From contig JANQLV010000003.1 in assembly GCA_028280415.1 (NCBI GenBank), positions 1-64,000 on the forward strand: 64,000 bases of DNA, written 5' to 3'. Position numbers and translations under genes: made by a program. Under the pieces are notes generated by a model. That model made no database searches and was not told the origin of the DNA. It saw nothing but the letters and a program-made list of their open reading frames with translations. This stretch comes from Saprospiraceae bacterium (GTDB lineage: Bacteria; Bacteroidota; Bacteroidia; Chitinophagales; Saprospiraceae). Below, one piece after another: positions 1-9,078 of this stretch. The number at the start of each line of letters is the position of its first letter. Positions within the stretch are counted from its first letter, which is position 1.

Positions 1-55
1 CGTCTTTGCTCTTTCATCCTTCTAATATACAAAAATGGGTAGCAACTGAAAGTCT

Positions 56-69
56 TGCACTAAAGTGCA
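56..69. repeat. Short dyad upstream of first gene
   Basis: TGCACT-aa-AGTGCA forms a perfect 14-base palindrome about 25 bases before the first start codon. It contains the AAAGTGC string shared by the attC-like elements further on, so it may be the tail of such an element belonging to a gene left of the window. It could equally be an operator. Only the palindrome itself is certain. Confidence 0.4.
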
Positions 70-94
70 TAGTTTCTACTAACGATTGTGACCA

Positions 95-1177
95 ATGAAG
101 AAATATCTAATAATACTAATAACTTTCATATTTCTTAGTTCATGTCAAAATAAGGACGGAGAATATGTATGTCCTCCCTGTAATTTACCATGTGATAATC
201 TGACATTCGAAAAACCAGGAATTTGTCCACATTGCAAGATGACACTTGTCAAGAAAAGAGAACTTTTTGCTGAATCTAATCTTATCGTAAATGAAATTGA
301 CTTAAAGAAAGGTTCTGGTGTTTTTCTCATTGAAGGCTTAAATGGAGAAGAAGAGAAATCTTTAAAAGTTTACTATCACAAACCTCTAAACTTTTCTGAC
401 ACATCGAATATTCTATTAGTAATTCCAGGAGCGGGAAGAAATGGAGATGAATACAGAGACTCTTGGAAAGAAAATTCTGAAAAGTATAATGTCCTTATTC
501 TCTCTCCAACGTTCGAAGAAGAAAAATATCCTTTTGAAGATTATCATCTCTGTGGAGTAATTCAGGAATTGAATATCGAGCAAGCAATTGAATACATAAA
601 AGGTACTAATCAAGTTAAACTAAATGATGAAACATTTTCATTCCAGATAAACTTAGATAAAGACAAATGGATATTTAATCATTTCGATAAAATCTTCAAC
701 TCAGTTGTTAAATCAGAAAATTCCAAGCAAACAAGTTATGATATATTTGGCCATTCTGCAGGAGGGCAAATACTTCATCGAATGGCATTGCTACATCAAA
801 AATCAAAAACAAATAAAATATTAGTAGCAAATTCTGGGTTTTACACATTACCAGATTTCGATACTGAGTTACCATTTGGAATAAATGGGTTGAATCTTAG
901 CTCAAAAGAACTTATAAAATCCTTCTCGAAGAATTTAACTGTAATAGTTGGAGAATTGGATAATGCAAATGAAACTAATGGTACAATATTAAGATCGTCA
1001 ATTGTGGACAAACAGGGTACTCACAGATTGGCAAGAGCAAAATATTTTTTCAATTTTTGTAAATCCAAGGCAGAACAATTAAATACTGATTTTAATTGGA
1101 ATTTAGAAATAGTTCCACAAGTTGGTCATAACCACGCATTAATGGCAAATGCTGCAGCAAAATTACTTTATGAATAA
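95..1177 (+). CDS. Lipoprotein: metal-binding-like N-terminus plus alpha/beta hydrolase
   Basis: Predicted exported lipoprotein of 360 residues; the signal peptide ends in a lipobox (LSSC) near residue 17. Residues about 24-54 carry two Cys pairs (CPPC and CPHC) followed by KMTLV. This resembles the small heavy-metal-binding domain found next to copper efflux proteins, in a variant form. Residues about 100-355 look like an alpha/beta hydrolase: an oxyanion-type PGAG turn, the nucleophile elbow GHSAGG with Ser near 222, and a C-terminal GHNHAL with the likely catalytic His. The substrate is unknown; esterase or dienelactone-hydrolase-like activity is inference. The gene is AT-rich compared with the core genes after 3.6 kb and is followed 13 bases after its stop by an attC-like element, which suggests a transferable single-gene unit. 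Confidence 0.75.
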   Translation: MKKYLIILITFIFLSSCQNKDGEYVCPPCNLPCDNLTFEKPGICPHCKMTLVKKRELFAESNLIVNEIDLKKGSGVFLIEGLNGEEEKSLKVYYHKPLNFSDTSNILLVIPGAGRNGDEYRDSWKENSEKYNVLILSPTFEEEKYPFEDYHLCGVIQELNIEQAIEYIKGTNQVKLNDETFSFQINLDKDKWIFNHFDKIFNSVVKSENSKQTSYDIFGHSAGGQILHRMALLHQKSKTNKILVANSGFYTLPDFDTELPFGINGLNLSSKELIKSFSKNLTVIVGELDNANETNGTILRSSIVDKQGTHRLARAKYFFNFCKSKAEQLNTDFNWNLEIVPQVGHNHALMANAAAKLLYE

Positions 1178-1186
1178 TAAGACTGT

Positions 1187-1253
1187 ACATAACAAAGTGC
1201 AGTCGTCGATACTCGCTATACGCTTCGCACCGCTACTGCACAAAGCGTTATAC
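1187..1253 (+). repeat. attC-like structured element E1
   Basis: Directly after the hydrolase gene. Outer arms are ATAAC (1189-1193) and GTTAT (1247-1251). Inner arms are GTGCAG (1197-1202) and CTGCAC (1236-1241). They are separated by unpaired AAA on the left and AAAGC on the right, with a 33-base apical region. This order (outer pair, unequal unpaired spacer, inner pair, loop), the length of about 67 bases and the TAACAAA...GCGTTA ends are those of an integron attC site. The right core GTTATAC departs from GTTRRRY at one position. No integrase gene is visible. Confidence 0.5.
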
Positions 1254-1402
1254 GACATTTGGGGTGAGTACTACCCTACCCGCTACTTCGCCTAGCTATG
1301 ATGTATCCGACAGCTCTTTATACAGTCGCCGACCGATACATCATTCGCTATCCGAAATCCGCCAACGGCGGCCCAACCCGCTGAAATAACGACTCGTATA
1401 AC
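1247..1402. repeat. Second structured element bounded by 9-base inverted repeats
   Basis: GTTATACGA (1247-1255, shared with the right end of E1) is repeated inverted as TCGTATAAC (1394-1402). Inside lies a second stem, ATGATGTATC (1298-1307) with GATACATCAT (1335-1344), extended inward by CGAC/GTCG, and a small CCGCC-AAC-GGCGG hairpin near 1360. No coding capacity is apparent. It could be a second attC-like or MITE-like element nested against E1, placed just before the transposase remnant. Confidence 0.5.
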
Positions 1403-1425
1403 ACCTTAGGGTCCAAAATAGATGT

Positions 1426-1800
1426 ATGAATGCTTTTGTTAAGGAGTACAACTTCGAAAGACCCCATGAGCATTTAGATATGAATACACCTGCTGAAGTA
1501 CATGAATATTCTAAGGTGGAATGGACTGATAAAATCATCCCTTTCGATTATGATACTGATCTCATAGTTAAAAAAGTTACTGCTAGTGGAGCCATTAGAT
1601 GGGGGGCTTACGAATGGGTAAATATCAGTCGATGTCTTATTGGTAAATATGTCGGGTTACAAAAATTAGGCAATAGAATATGGAAAGTATTTTATCGATC
1701 TTACCCTTTAGGCTTCTTTAAAGAAGGAGAACAAGTGCAGAAAGGTAGATACCTTTTATTAGACTCCGATAAAGACATGAACGGTAGGAGGAGAAATTAA
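1426..1800 (+). pseudogene. IS481-type transposase, C-terminal remnant
   Basis: 124 codons read like the end of an IS481/IS3-group DDE integrase core: NAFVKEYNFERPHE followed by LDMNTPAEV is the characteristic stretch after the catalytic Glu, and the tail with WKVFYRSYPLGFF matches the C-terminal region of such transposases. The DNA-binding helices and the first two catalytic Asp residues are absent. The 1178-1410 region upstream does not encode them in any frame I could follow, and I see no terminal inverted repeats. This is a dead fragment of a mobile element inside the accessory stretch. Confidence 0.75.
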
Positions 1801-1807
1801 AAATCGC

Positions 1808-1848
1808 GCAGCCCTGGCTGTTCCGCTACGCTCCACAGCCAGGGCTGC
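1808..1848. repeat. Perfect 14-bp hairpin after transposase remnant
   Basis: GCAGCCCTGGCTGT (1808-1821) pairs perfectly with ACAGCCAGGGCTGC (1835-1848) across a 13-base loop, tccgctacgctcc. It is GC-rich in an AT-rich setting and lacks a following T-run, so it reads more like a REP/MITE-type palindrome or insertion-sequence end than a terminator. Another copy was not found in this window. Confidence 0.7.
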
Positions 1849-1944
1849 TATAAAGAAAAAGTATTATATTTATGAATAAAAGTGTACAGTATGTCTCTTG
1901 AACTCTGACCAAGGTCTCTGTTACACGCCTTGAAAACCAAGAAA

Positions 1945-3477
1945 ATGAAAATAAATATACCGTTGCTAGTTTTACTAATACTGGGCATGCAAATAGTTTC
2001 TTCATTCAGAAACCAAGAAAAAACAACTTTATACGATAAAGCTAGAAAGATTGACAGCTTACTTACTCAATTAAATAGTGAAGGACAATTCAATGGAGCC
2101 GTCTTTTTAGCCAACAATGAAAACATTATTTTTCAAAGCGTATATGGCTATTCCGATATCTACAGTAAAAAAGCATTAACCAACGAGACCCTGTTTGAAA
2201 TTGCTTCAGTCTCTAAAACCATTACAGCAACGCTGATTATGAAATTGGTGGAGAATGGACAACTGAGTCTCGAAACAAAACTAGTTCAATATTTTCCTGA
2301 TATGCCATATGAAGATATTACGGTAGAACACTTGCTCACGCACACTTCTGGTATTCCTTTTTACTATGATTCATTAATCAAAGACCATTGGGGTGTTGGA
2401 CGAGTATTAAACACGGATACAGTATTTCATCTATATGAGAAATTAAAACCTAAACAAGAGTTTCGTTCAGGACAAGAATTCAGCTACAGTAATGCTGGTT
2501 ATATGTTGCTGGCAGGAATTGCTGAGAGAGCCACCAAAAAATCATTTGATCAATTGCTAGACGAATATATATTTTCTAAAGCCAATATGAATTCTACTAA
2601 AAGAGATGTGAGATTGATTGAAACCGATAGTTATGCCCATGGGCATCAAATTTCAATAGAAAAGGGAGCCTATGTGCCGCTATCAATGCATGAAGATAGT
2701 TTAAAAATGCTTGATTACTTTTTCAAAGACAGCAAAGGCCCTGGAGGAATATATGCAAGTCTTAATGACCTTTGGAAATTTAGTATGGCCATTCAATCTA
2801 ACGTAATCCTTAAGGATGAAACAAAGGAATTGATGTTTTTACCCACAAGAATTGCTAATGGTACCGAAACAAATTATGGTAAAGGCTGGCAATTAACCCA
2901 GTCAAACGGATCTAAATTTGTACATCATCGAGGTGGGTCAGAAGGAGTCAAATGTTTCTATTTCATAGCCTTAGATGAAGAATACACCTATTTCTTAGTT
3001 TCAAATACAAAATCTTATTATTTGAGTAAAATTAATGAACAAGTAAAAAATATACTTAACAGTAAACCGACAAATAAAATATTGAAGTCAGGTGTAGAAC
3101 GAATTGCACTAAAACTCAATAGACTATCAAAAGAAGAATTGAACAAAGAAATTAAATTGATGAAAGAGCAGCAAGATGAGTATTATTTCGCCCTTCATGA
3201 ATTCAATGAGATAGCCTGGAACTATTGGACTCAAGAAAACTATGATGAGGGGATTAGAATTATAAAACTGGCAACTATTGCAATGCCTGACAATGCAGGT
3301 GCATTTGAGGTTTTGGCAGAAGCTTACAAGGAAACAGGTAGAACTGAGTTAGCCATAGAGAATTACAAAACCACAATAGCCATGCTAAATGCCGATGAGA
3401 AGAAAAAGGATAAGAAGTGGGTAAAAGACTGGATAGCTGATATGAAAGAAATCATTAGCAATCTAGAAGAGAACTAA
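1945..3477 (+). CDS. Class C beta-lactamase-fold serine hydrolase with C-terminal TPR
   Basis: Exported serine hydrolase of about 510 residues in the AmpC/DD-peptidase/esterase superfamily. I start it at the ATG at 1945, which opens directly into a signal peptide (MKINIPLLVLL); the frame continues upstream to a TTG at 1930. Catalytic motifs are visible: SVSKT (SxxK, near residue 87), YSN (YxN, near 180) and HRGG (replacing KTG, near 328). About 130 residues after the hydrolase fold contain a TPR-like helical pair (AFEVLAEAYKETGRTELAIENY), an arrangement common in Bacteroidota members. The substrate could be a peptide, ester or cell-wall fragment, and true beta-lactamase activity is not implied. 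A long imperfect hairpin follows the stop. Confidence 0.85.
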   Translation: MKINIPLLVLLILGMQIVSSFRNQEKTTLYDKARKIDSLLTQLNSEGQFNGAVFLANNENIIFQSVYGYSDIYSKKALTNETLFEIASVSKTITATLIMKLVENGQLSLETKLVQYFPDMPYEDITVEHLLTHTSGIPFYYDSLIKDHWGVGRVLNTDTVFHLYEKLKPKQEFRSGQEFSYSNAGYMLLAGIAERATKKSFDQLLDEYIFSKANMNSTKRDVRLIETDSYAHGHQISIEKGAYVPLSMHEDSLKMLDYFFKDSKGPGGIYASLNDLWKFSMAIQSNVILKDETKELMFLPTRIANGTETNYGKGWQLTQSNGSKFVHHRGGSEGVKCFYFIALDEEYTYFLVSNTKSYYLSKINEQVKNILNSKPTNKILKSGVERIALKLNRLSKEELNKEIKLMKEQQDEYYFALHEFNEIAWNYWTQENYDEGIRIIKLATIAMPDNAGAFEVLAEAYKETGRTELAIENYKTTIAMLNADEKKKDKKWVKDWIADMKEIISNLEEN

Positions 3478-3487
3478 ATGCAACAAT

Positions 3488-3595
3488 GGCTATAAAACAT
3501 AGGGCGGACAGTGGTTTCCGTAAGTTTTCTGCACTTAACAAGCTTAGTCTCGGTGGACAAGTTCTAAGCTCCGAAATGCCCTACGTTTCATAGCC
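3488..3595 (+). repeat. Structured element E2 (nested long stem)
   Basis: Starts 11 bases after the serine hydrolase stop. The outer arms, 18 bases at 3488-3505 and 3578-3595, pair at 16 of 18 positions (GGCTAT..AAAC.TAGGGC). An inner stem is AGCTTAG (3541-3547) with CTAAGCT (3564-3570). Long unpaired strands sit between outer and inner stems. It lacks the AACAAAGTGC string but begins CAACAATGGC. It is placed like the other gene-trailing elements. It could be a terminator, though no clear T-run follows. Confidence 0.55.
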
Positions 3596-3648
3596 GAGAC
3601 CGATATAACTTTTCAGAACACACTAGTATTAGTATTTCTTTAAAAAAA

Positions 3649-6600
3649 TCAGTACTCTTCAAAGCTTTTAATCACTCTTTTGATCGCATCTTCCCGGCTT
3701 TCTTTTTCCGAATTCCAATCGGTGTAAGTAAAGAAGTCCGGAACAGGATTGACCTCATCCGAACGAGCCGGTTGTGTACAAATCCCTATTTGCGGAATTT
3801 TGTATCCATCTATATCAAATTGAACCAGATGGATCAAATAATTTTTATCATTTTTGCTATAAGCTCTTCGCTCCAGTGATTGAAAGTTTTTCACCTCACC
3901 ATATTCATAATTGGAATCAAAAGCAAAACATCCTTTTACAATAGAAGCCTGATTGTAAAGTGTATCGGGTAATTTGGAAAAAGTATTCTCTTCCCAGAGT
4001 TTTTTCATCAGATAGTAGCCGTAATAATCGTCTTCTACGATTTTAGTCAACACTTCAGGATCGGGAGCAAGCTCAAGTTTATAAGCCAGACGCACACTGC
4101 TCACCTGAATGGATTTATGATTCACCTGCTCCTGCAATGCTATGTAATCTTTAATGCGATCATCAACTTCAAAATGCGCAAGTATTAAATTAATTTCATT
4201 CAAATCGTACATATCCCCCTGGTAACTGATCGTGGTATCCGGATTCAACAAATCATATTGCTCTATCACGGATTTGCCCTGCTTTATCAATGCATCTGCC
4301 AAGGCCTCATTCTCAGGCATCGTAATAGTAGTATCGCTATACAATGCATTCAATACCTCAATAGCGTAATAGCTTATTTCTTTTTGGCCGATTAGCGCCA
4401 CAAAGTCCTGAGTAAACTGCCGGGCAAATTTTAAGCTGTCTTTAAAAGGCTGAAATTCAACATAAAAATTGGTTTGGTTTTTCTTTTCGGCATCAAAGGT
4501 TTTTATGTACTTAAAAAACTGCGCGGCGGCAGTTTCATCCTGCATAGCGGAAAAGGCTGCTAAAATTGCCATTTGAGTTTCGGGCTTTGATTCCCTTTTT
4601 TCGTAAAGATCAGATAAAAAAGGAATCGAAGCTGGTTCTTTTATTTTAGCCAATTGATCTACCAGAATTTCTTCCAAATAACGAATATTAAAAGTGTCAT
4701 AGCTTAAATCTGTCTCCAGTATGCGATAGATTTCGGGCAGATCTTCCCGTCCCAGATCAGTATTTAACAAATAATATTTGACATCATACAAAATAGCGGA
4801 ATCCCTGGACAAGGCATCCTGCCATAATTTTTCTTTATGGTCCCGGTCGAAGTAGTCCATGGTATGTTCCGGATTCCTGTATTGAAAAGTATTAAAATAC
4901 TCCCATGCCAGCGCATCCGGATCCTCATTACTACCAATAAAAACTACTTCAAAGAAATGAGGACCGCGATAAAATAACAATTGATGATTAAGCATTTCCG
5001 ATTCCGGAGAAAAAACCTTAAGATACCAGGCGGGTAGTCCCTGAAAAGTCGTATCGGCAAAGTATTTCAAATCACTGTCCACAACAACGGAATCGATACC
5101 TGCCTGCATCATGCTATCCGCATTTTCGCTGGTGTAATAGGGATTCATCTGATAATTCGTCAAAGAATAACCTACTCCGGATAAACTGTCCAGGGAAAGG
5201 TAGGTATCTGAATTCGCATAGGGATAATAGGAATACTCTTTACTTTCCAAAAAAGGCTCCGAAGGCAGTGCAATGCTCAATTCAGCATGGAGTTTTCGCT
5301 CTCTGATTTCCATGTATTTCAAGGGCAAGAATTCAATCGAATCAAAGAAAGCATCTCTTTTAAATTCAAATTCTTTACCCGAAGGAAGTTTTTCTACCAT
5401 AAAAATGAATGCTCGATTTCCTCTGATCACTATTAACATATGTACAAGGGACTGAGGCAAGTCAAAGATCATCTCTATTGCCGGAAATCCTTTAAACATG
5501 ACCCGTTTGGAAGATTTCACCTTTGCTTCAAAACGTTTTTCGTAAATATTCTGAAAATGCTCAAACTCATCTCCAAGATTCGTATAAACTATTCCGGCAG
5601 GATTGGTACGCTGGAGCATCAGATAATTAAAATTTTCCAGCGCATCTTTGGCAAGATAAGAATGAATTGTAAAAGGATAGAGCTCCCCGTATTCATCACT
5701 GTAAGCCACCCGGTGATTGTGTTTCGGTTTGATTGGCATTTCGTAACTGACTCCGGAAATATCATCAACTACCTTATGCATCTTCGGTTCATCATCATCG
5801 CCCATTTCCAATGATTCAAAAAAATGTAACAGCAATTCCTTATCAAAATTACCGTTCTCATTAGTAACCGAAAGCATAAAAATACTTCCTCCTTTTTTAT
5901 AAAGCTGCATTACGCCAAACTGCCCTTCGTCAGCAGTTTCCTTATATATGGTCCGAATCGATTTTTTGCCTTTATATTCTATGACTTTAGAATCTATTAT
6001 TTCAATTCCCTGTCGTTCGACCCATCTTTTTTGAAAGTTTTCGAAAAAGGATTCATTTGCTCTTACATCAAAAAGGGCCCGATGATGAAATGCAGCGAAA
6101 ATATATATTTGTTCATTCAGGATATCCATAGACATTTTGGCCTCACTAACCGTATAGATGTCATCGAGCCCGATATCTATTGCATAGGGTTTTTTGGGTA
6201 AAAGTACAGATGCTTCAAAGTCCTGAAAAGCAAAACGTTTCCAGTCAGGAGCCTGAGCCGGAAAATCATCCAGATCAGTAGTATTATCAAATGCAGCTTT
6301 CACCGGCCGCATTCGATAGCCTTTCTTCCGCAAAATCTCAATCATACCGTGTTTACCCGGTAAATGGGCAACGCCAACTGCGTTGAAGACGGATTGCTTG
6401 CGGATCAGCAATTCCAGAGAATCCACCATTCTGTAATTCCGTTTATCCAGTATCTCTTCTTCGTATTCCTCGTCTTCAAAGCCCCCTTCTCCTTTCGAGA
6501 AACGAGCGATGGCCTCAATATCGCCACTTGCGTAAATTTTGATCATTTGCTCAAACATCCGTTCCTGTTCCGACTCATTGATCTCAAACATTTCCGGATC

Positions 6601-7170
6601 GTAATCTTCTTTTTCAAACATCCCGAAAAAGGCATCCGTCATCCCGCCATAATCTCTCATCCTTTCCAAACCATATGTCGCCTTTCCTTGTCGATAGGCC
6701 CGGTTAAAGAGGTAAAAATCCAATACTTTTTCTTGCTTCACAGTGTGACCGGGTTCTTCAAAATCCATCATCATTAACTCGATCCAGATTGGATCTTTAA
6801 TCCCGGTTTCATCAATATTCTTCCCCGTTTTATCTTTAAGCTGTCTATCCAGTCTTTCATATGCTTCCGTACTCAATCGCTCTCTCAGGACATTCGTTGT
6901 ATCCGAGTTGAATATCATATCCATCAGGAATTCGACCATGGAATCCGGATGGACTTCCATGGCAAAGGCATCGACCTGATCTAAAACCAATAATAAAGAA
7001 TCACTAAAGTCAAAGGCCCGCTCATCTTTGACATGCATCGTGCCAAATAAATAGGAAACCTGCTCCAGGTCATTTCCGGAAATTTCCCAAAGCAGGTTAT
7101 AATTTTTTTTATCATTCTGGGCATTCAGGCCCAGCGTCAGAAAAATTAGTGCAAAAGCAATTAATCTCAT
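3649..7170 (-). CDS. TraB/GumN family protein with large C-terminal extension
   Basis: 1173 residues with signal peptide (MRLIAFALIFLTLGLNAQ). Residues about 25-290 are a TraB/PrgY/GumN (erythromycin-esterase-like clan) domain: WEISG near the start, GTMHVKDERAF with the conserved GTxH, and the second motif AVGVAHLPGKHG. Most family members stop near 290 residues. Here about 880 more follow. Three successive segments of about 150 residues, beginning near 310, 470 and 630, each open with a short hydrophobic strand and a P-rich turn and look mutually related. The last 300 residues are helical and HEAT-like. Overlaps the M1 gene by 4 bases (ATGA), so it is probably translationally coupled as third gene of the CPBP-M1-TraB operon. 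Function is unknown; a periplasmic peptidase-like role is inferred from company and family. Confidence 0.8.
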   Translation of the reverse strand: MRLIAFALIFLTLGLNAQNDKKNYNLLWEISGNDLEQVSYLFGTMHVKDERAFDFSDSLLLVLDQVDAFAMEVHPDSMVEFLMDMIFNSDTTNVLRERLSTEAYERLDRQLKDKTGKNIDETGIKDPIWIELMMMDFEEPGHTVKQEKVLDFYLFNRAYRQGKATYGLERMRDYGGMTDAFFGMFEKEDYDPEMFEINESEQERMFEQMIKIYASGDIEAIARFSKGEGGFEDEEYEEEILDKRNYRMVDSLELLIRKQSVFNAVGVAHLPGKHGMIEILRKKGYRMRPVKAAFDNTTDLDDFPAQAPDWKRFAFQDFEASVLLPKKPYAIDIGLDDIYTVSEAKMSMDILNEQIYIFAAFHHRALFDVRANESFFENFQKRWVERQGIEIIDSKVIEYKGKKSIRTIYKETADEGQFGVMQLYKKGGSIFMLSVTNENGNFDKELLLHFFESLEMGDDDEPKMHKVVDDISGVSYEMPIKPKHNHRVAYSDEYGELYPFTIHSYLAKDALENFNYLMLQRTNPAGIVYTNLGDEFEHFQNIYEKRFEAKVKSSKRVMFKGFPAIEMIFDLPQSLVHMLIVIRGNRAFIFMVEKLPSGKEFEFKRDAFFDSIEFLPLKYMEIRERKLHAELSIALPSEPFLESKEYSYYPYANSDTYLSLDSLSGVGYSLTNYQMNPYYTSENADSMMQAGIDSVVVDSDLKYFADTTFQGLPAWYLKVFSPESEMLNHQLLFYRGPHFFEVVFIGSNEDPDALAWEYFNTFQYRNPEHTMDYFDRDHKEKLWQDALSRDSAILYDVKYYLLNTDLGREDLPEIYRILETDLSYDTFNIRYLEEILVDQLAKIKEPASIPFLSDLYEKRESKPETQMAILAAFSAMQDETAAAQFFKYIKTFDAEKKNQTNFYVEFQPFKDSLKFARQFTQDFVALIGQKEISYYAIEVLNALYSDTTITMPENEALADALIKQGKSVIEQYDLLNPDTTISYQGDMYDLNEINLILAHFEVDDRIKDYIALQEQVNHKSIQVSSVRLAYKLELAPDPEVLTKIVEDDYYGYYLMKKLWEENTFSKLPDTLYNQASIVKGCFAFDSNYEYGEVKNFQSLERRAYSKNDKNYLIHLVQFDIDGYKIPQIGICTQPARSDEVNPVPDFFTYTDWNSEKESREDAIKRVIKSFEEY

Positions 7171-9011
7171 TTATTCTCCCAGGTGTTATTATTCCTCTGT
7201 ACATCCGCCATACGGATTGAAGGGTCGATTTCTACTTTTTTAATCTTTTTAAATTTCATAGGAATCACCAATTCGTATTTAGGATGTGTCCAGGGCCAAT
7301 CTTCCATTACCTCAATCTTATCGCCCAGGTCACTGGTCTTTTCACCCCGCATAATACGCAAAGGAATCGTGTAAATTGTTTTTCGATCTTTGGAATCGGT
7401 AACTACAACATCAACCGGCATGGGCATGAGCCCAATTTTCTCCAGGGTGATTTTTACTTTTTTCCTTCCATCCGCTTCTACCGACTTAATCGCATAATCA
7501 ATGGTATGAGTAGTATTAACCCAGTATTCTCTGTACCAGTCCAATTCCAGTCCGCTTTCTTTTTCCATGATACGGATAAAATCATTCGGATTCGGATGCT
7601 TGAACTTCCAGGTATCATAATACTTCAACATGGCTTTTTTATAAGCTGGTCTTCCCATGATGTACTCCAATTGCGTCAGGATAACATCTCCTTTGACATA
7701 AGCTCCCACGCCATAGGCGCTATTGGTTTTAAAGTGATCGGCATGTATAGATAGTGGCTCTTCGTAACCACTTGCGGCAAAACCGGCGTAACTGGCGATT
7801 GAACCGGCGAATGGATTTTTCACGGGGGTCAGGTTTCCAAGTAATTTTTCCTTTTTCAAAAAATTCATAATCTCACTGCTTGAATGCGATGTAAAGCCTT
7901 CGTCCATCCAGGCATACAGCGATTCGTTAGTTCCAAGGACCATCTGATACCAGGAGTGCATTAACTCATGTACCGAAACGCCAACCAAACTCGGCAGGTT
8001 TCGCTCACCGGTAATCAGGGTGGCCAGGGGATATTCCATACCGCCATCCCCTCCCTGGATAAAGGAGTAGGAATCATAAGGATATTTTCCATAATTCTCA
8101 TTGGCAAAAGTGAAAACGCGATCCATGATTTCGGGCAGCTTAGACCAGGCTTCTGCATTATCCGGTGTTTCCTTATAAACAAAGTGCATCATTGGGCCAT
8201 CTTTCGCCTGTCTGGTAACGTGCTTGTATTCCGGATCAGCTGCCCAGACAAAATCGTGTACATTAGGTGCTTTGAACCGCCAGGCTATTTTATCCCCTTT
8301 GGGCTCTACGGTCCGTGTACCGTATCCACTTCCAACTTCCTCTGGATTTTGGATATAACCTCCAGCAGCTACTTTCCAGTCTTTATGAATATTAATGGTC
8401 ACATCAAAATCTCCCCAAACACCATAAAATTCGCGTCCGATATAAGGATTGGCATGCCATCCCTGATAATCGTATTCACATAGTTTAGGATACCATTGAG
8501 ACATAGAATAATCTATACCTTCACTATTATTGCGGCCGTTGCGTCGAATTTGAACAGGCACCTGAGCTTCGAATTCCATATCAAAAGTAACAGAACTGTT
8601 TGGAGCGATCGGCTTTTTCAAAGTCACTTCAAGAATAGTTCCGACATGTTCGAAACTGGTGTTTTTGCCGTTTTGCTTTAAAGATTTGACTTTCAAATAG
8701 CCCATTTCATCTTCTTTTAAATTAGAAATGCGACTAGCTACTCTGGGATCAGCATCCGGCAGTGCCCGGTTTCGTATATCCATCATACTTCCAGGTTGAA
8801 AAGCATTTAAGTACAGATGGTAAAAAACTTTATTGAGTTGATCCGGTGAGTTATTATAATAAACCAATTTTTGAGTTCCGGTAAATTGATGTTTCTCTAC
8901 ATCAAAATCAATATACATGGTACAATCAATTCGTTGTTGCCAACGGTCAGGTTGTGCAGTCAGGATAGCTACCATCATCAGGCAGCCGAGCAACAATTTT
9001 AATCTAAGCAT
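7167..9011 (-). CDS. M1 family zinc aminopeptidase
   Basis: Gluzincin metallopeptidase of about 614 residues. I use the ATG at 9011, where a clean signal peptide begins (MLRLKLLLGCLMMVAILTAQ); the frame extends upstream to 9086 but that adds a basic, non-signal stretch overlapping the previous gene. Visible motifs are GGMEYP (the GAMEN-type exopeptidase loop), HELMHSW near residue 348 (HExxH), and DEGFTSH 18-20 residues later supplying the third zinc ligand. Expected to remove N-terminal residues from peptides in the periplasm or at the cell surface. It lies between a CPBP membrane protease and a TraB/GumN protein in one leftward operon, suggesting joint envelope protein turnover. The antisense frames over this gene are shadows. 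Confidence 0.92.
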   Translation of the reverse strand: MLRLKLLLGCLMMVAILTAQPDRWQQRIDCTMYIDFDVEKHQFTGTQKLVYYNNSPDQLNKVFYHLYLNAFQPGSMMDIRNRALPDADPRVASRISNLKEDEMGYLKVKSLKQNGKNTSFEHVGTILEVTLKKPIAPNSSVTFDMEFEAQVPVQIRRNGRNNSEGIDYSMSQWYPKLCEYDYQGWHANPYIGREFYGVWGDFDVTINIHKDWKVAAGGYIQNPEEVGSGYGTRTVEPKGDKIAWRFKAPNVHDFVWAADPEYKHVTRQAKDGPMMHFVYKETPDNAEAWSKLPEIMDRVFTFANENYGKYPYDSYSFIQGGDGGMEYPLATLITGERNLPSLVGVSVHELMHSWYQMVLGTNESLYAWMDEGFTSHSSSEIMNFLKKEKLLGNLTPVKNPFAGSIASYAGFAASGYEEPLSIHADHFKTNSAYGVGAYVKGDVILTQLEYIMGRPAYKKAMLKYYDTWKFKHPNPNDFIRIMEKESGLELDWYREYWVNTTHTIDYAIKSVEADGRKKVKITLEKIGLMPMPVDVVVTDSKDRKTIYTIPLRIMRGEKTSDLGDKIEVMEDWPWTHPKYELVIPMKFKKIKKVEIDPSIRMADVQRNNNTWENK

Positions 9012-9078
9012 ATTTATAAATTTATTTTTCGCTATTCGAATATTGGTCTTTCGTCTTTTGTTTTTTGTTTTTCGAGCA

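Noticed and set aside
5273..6777. Several 60-137 codon frames antisense to the TraB/GumN gene
   Set aside because: They are shadows of a clearly coding 1173-codon frame and have no start context or domain.
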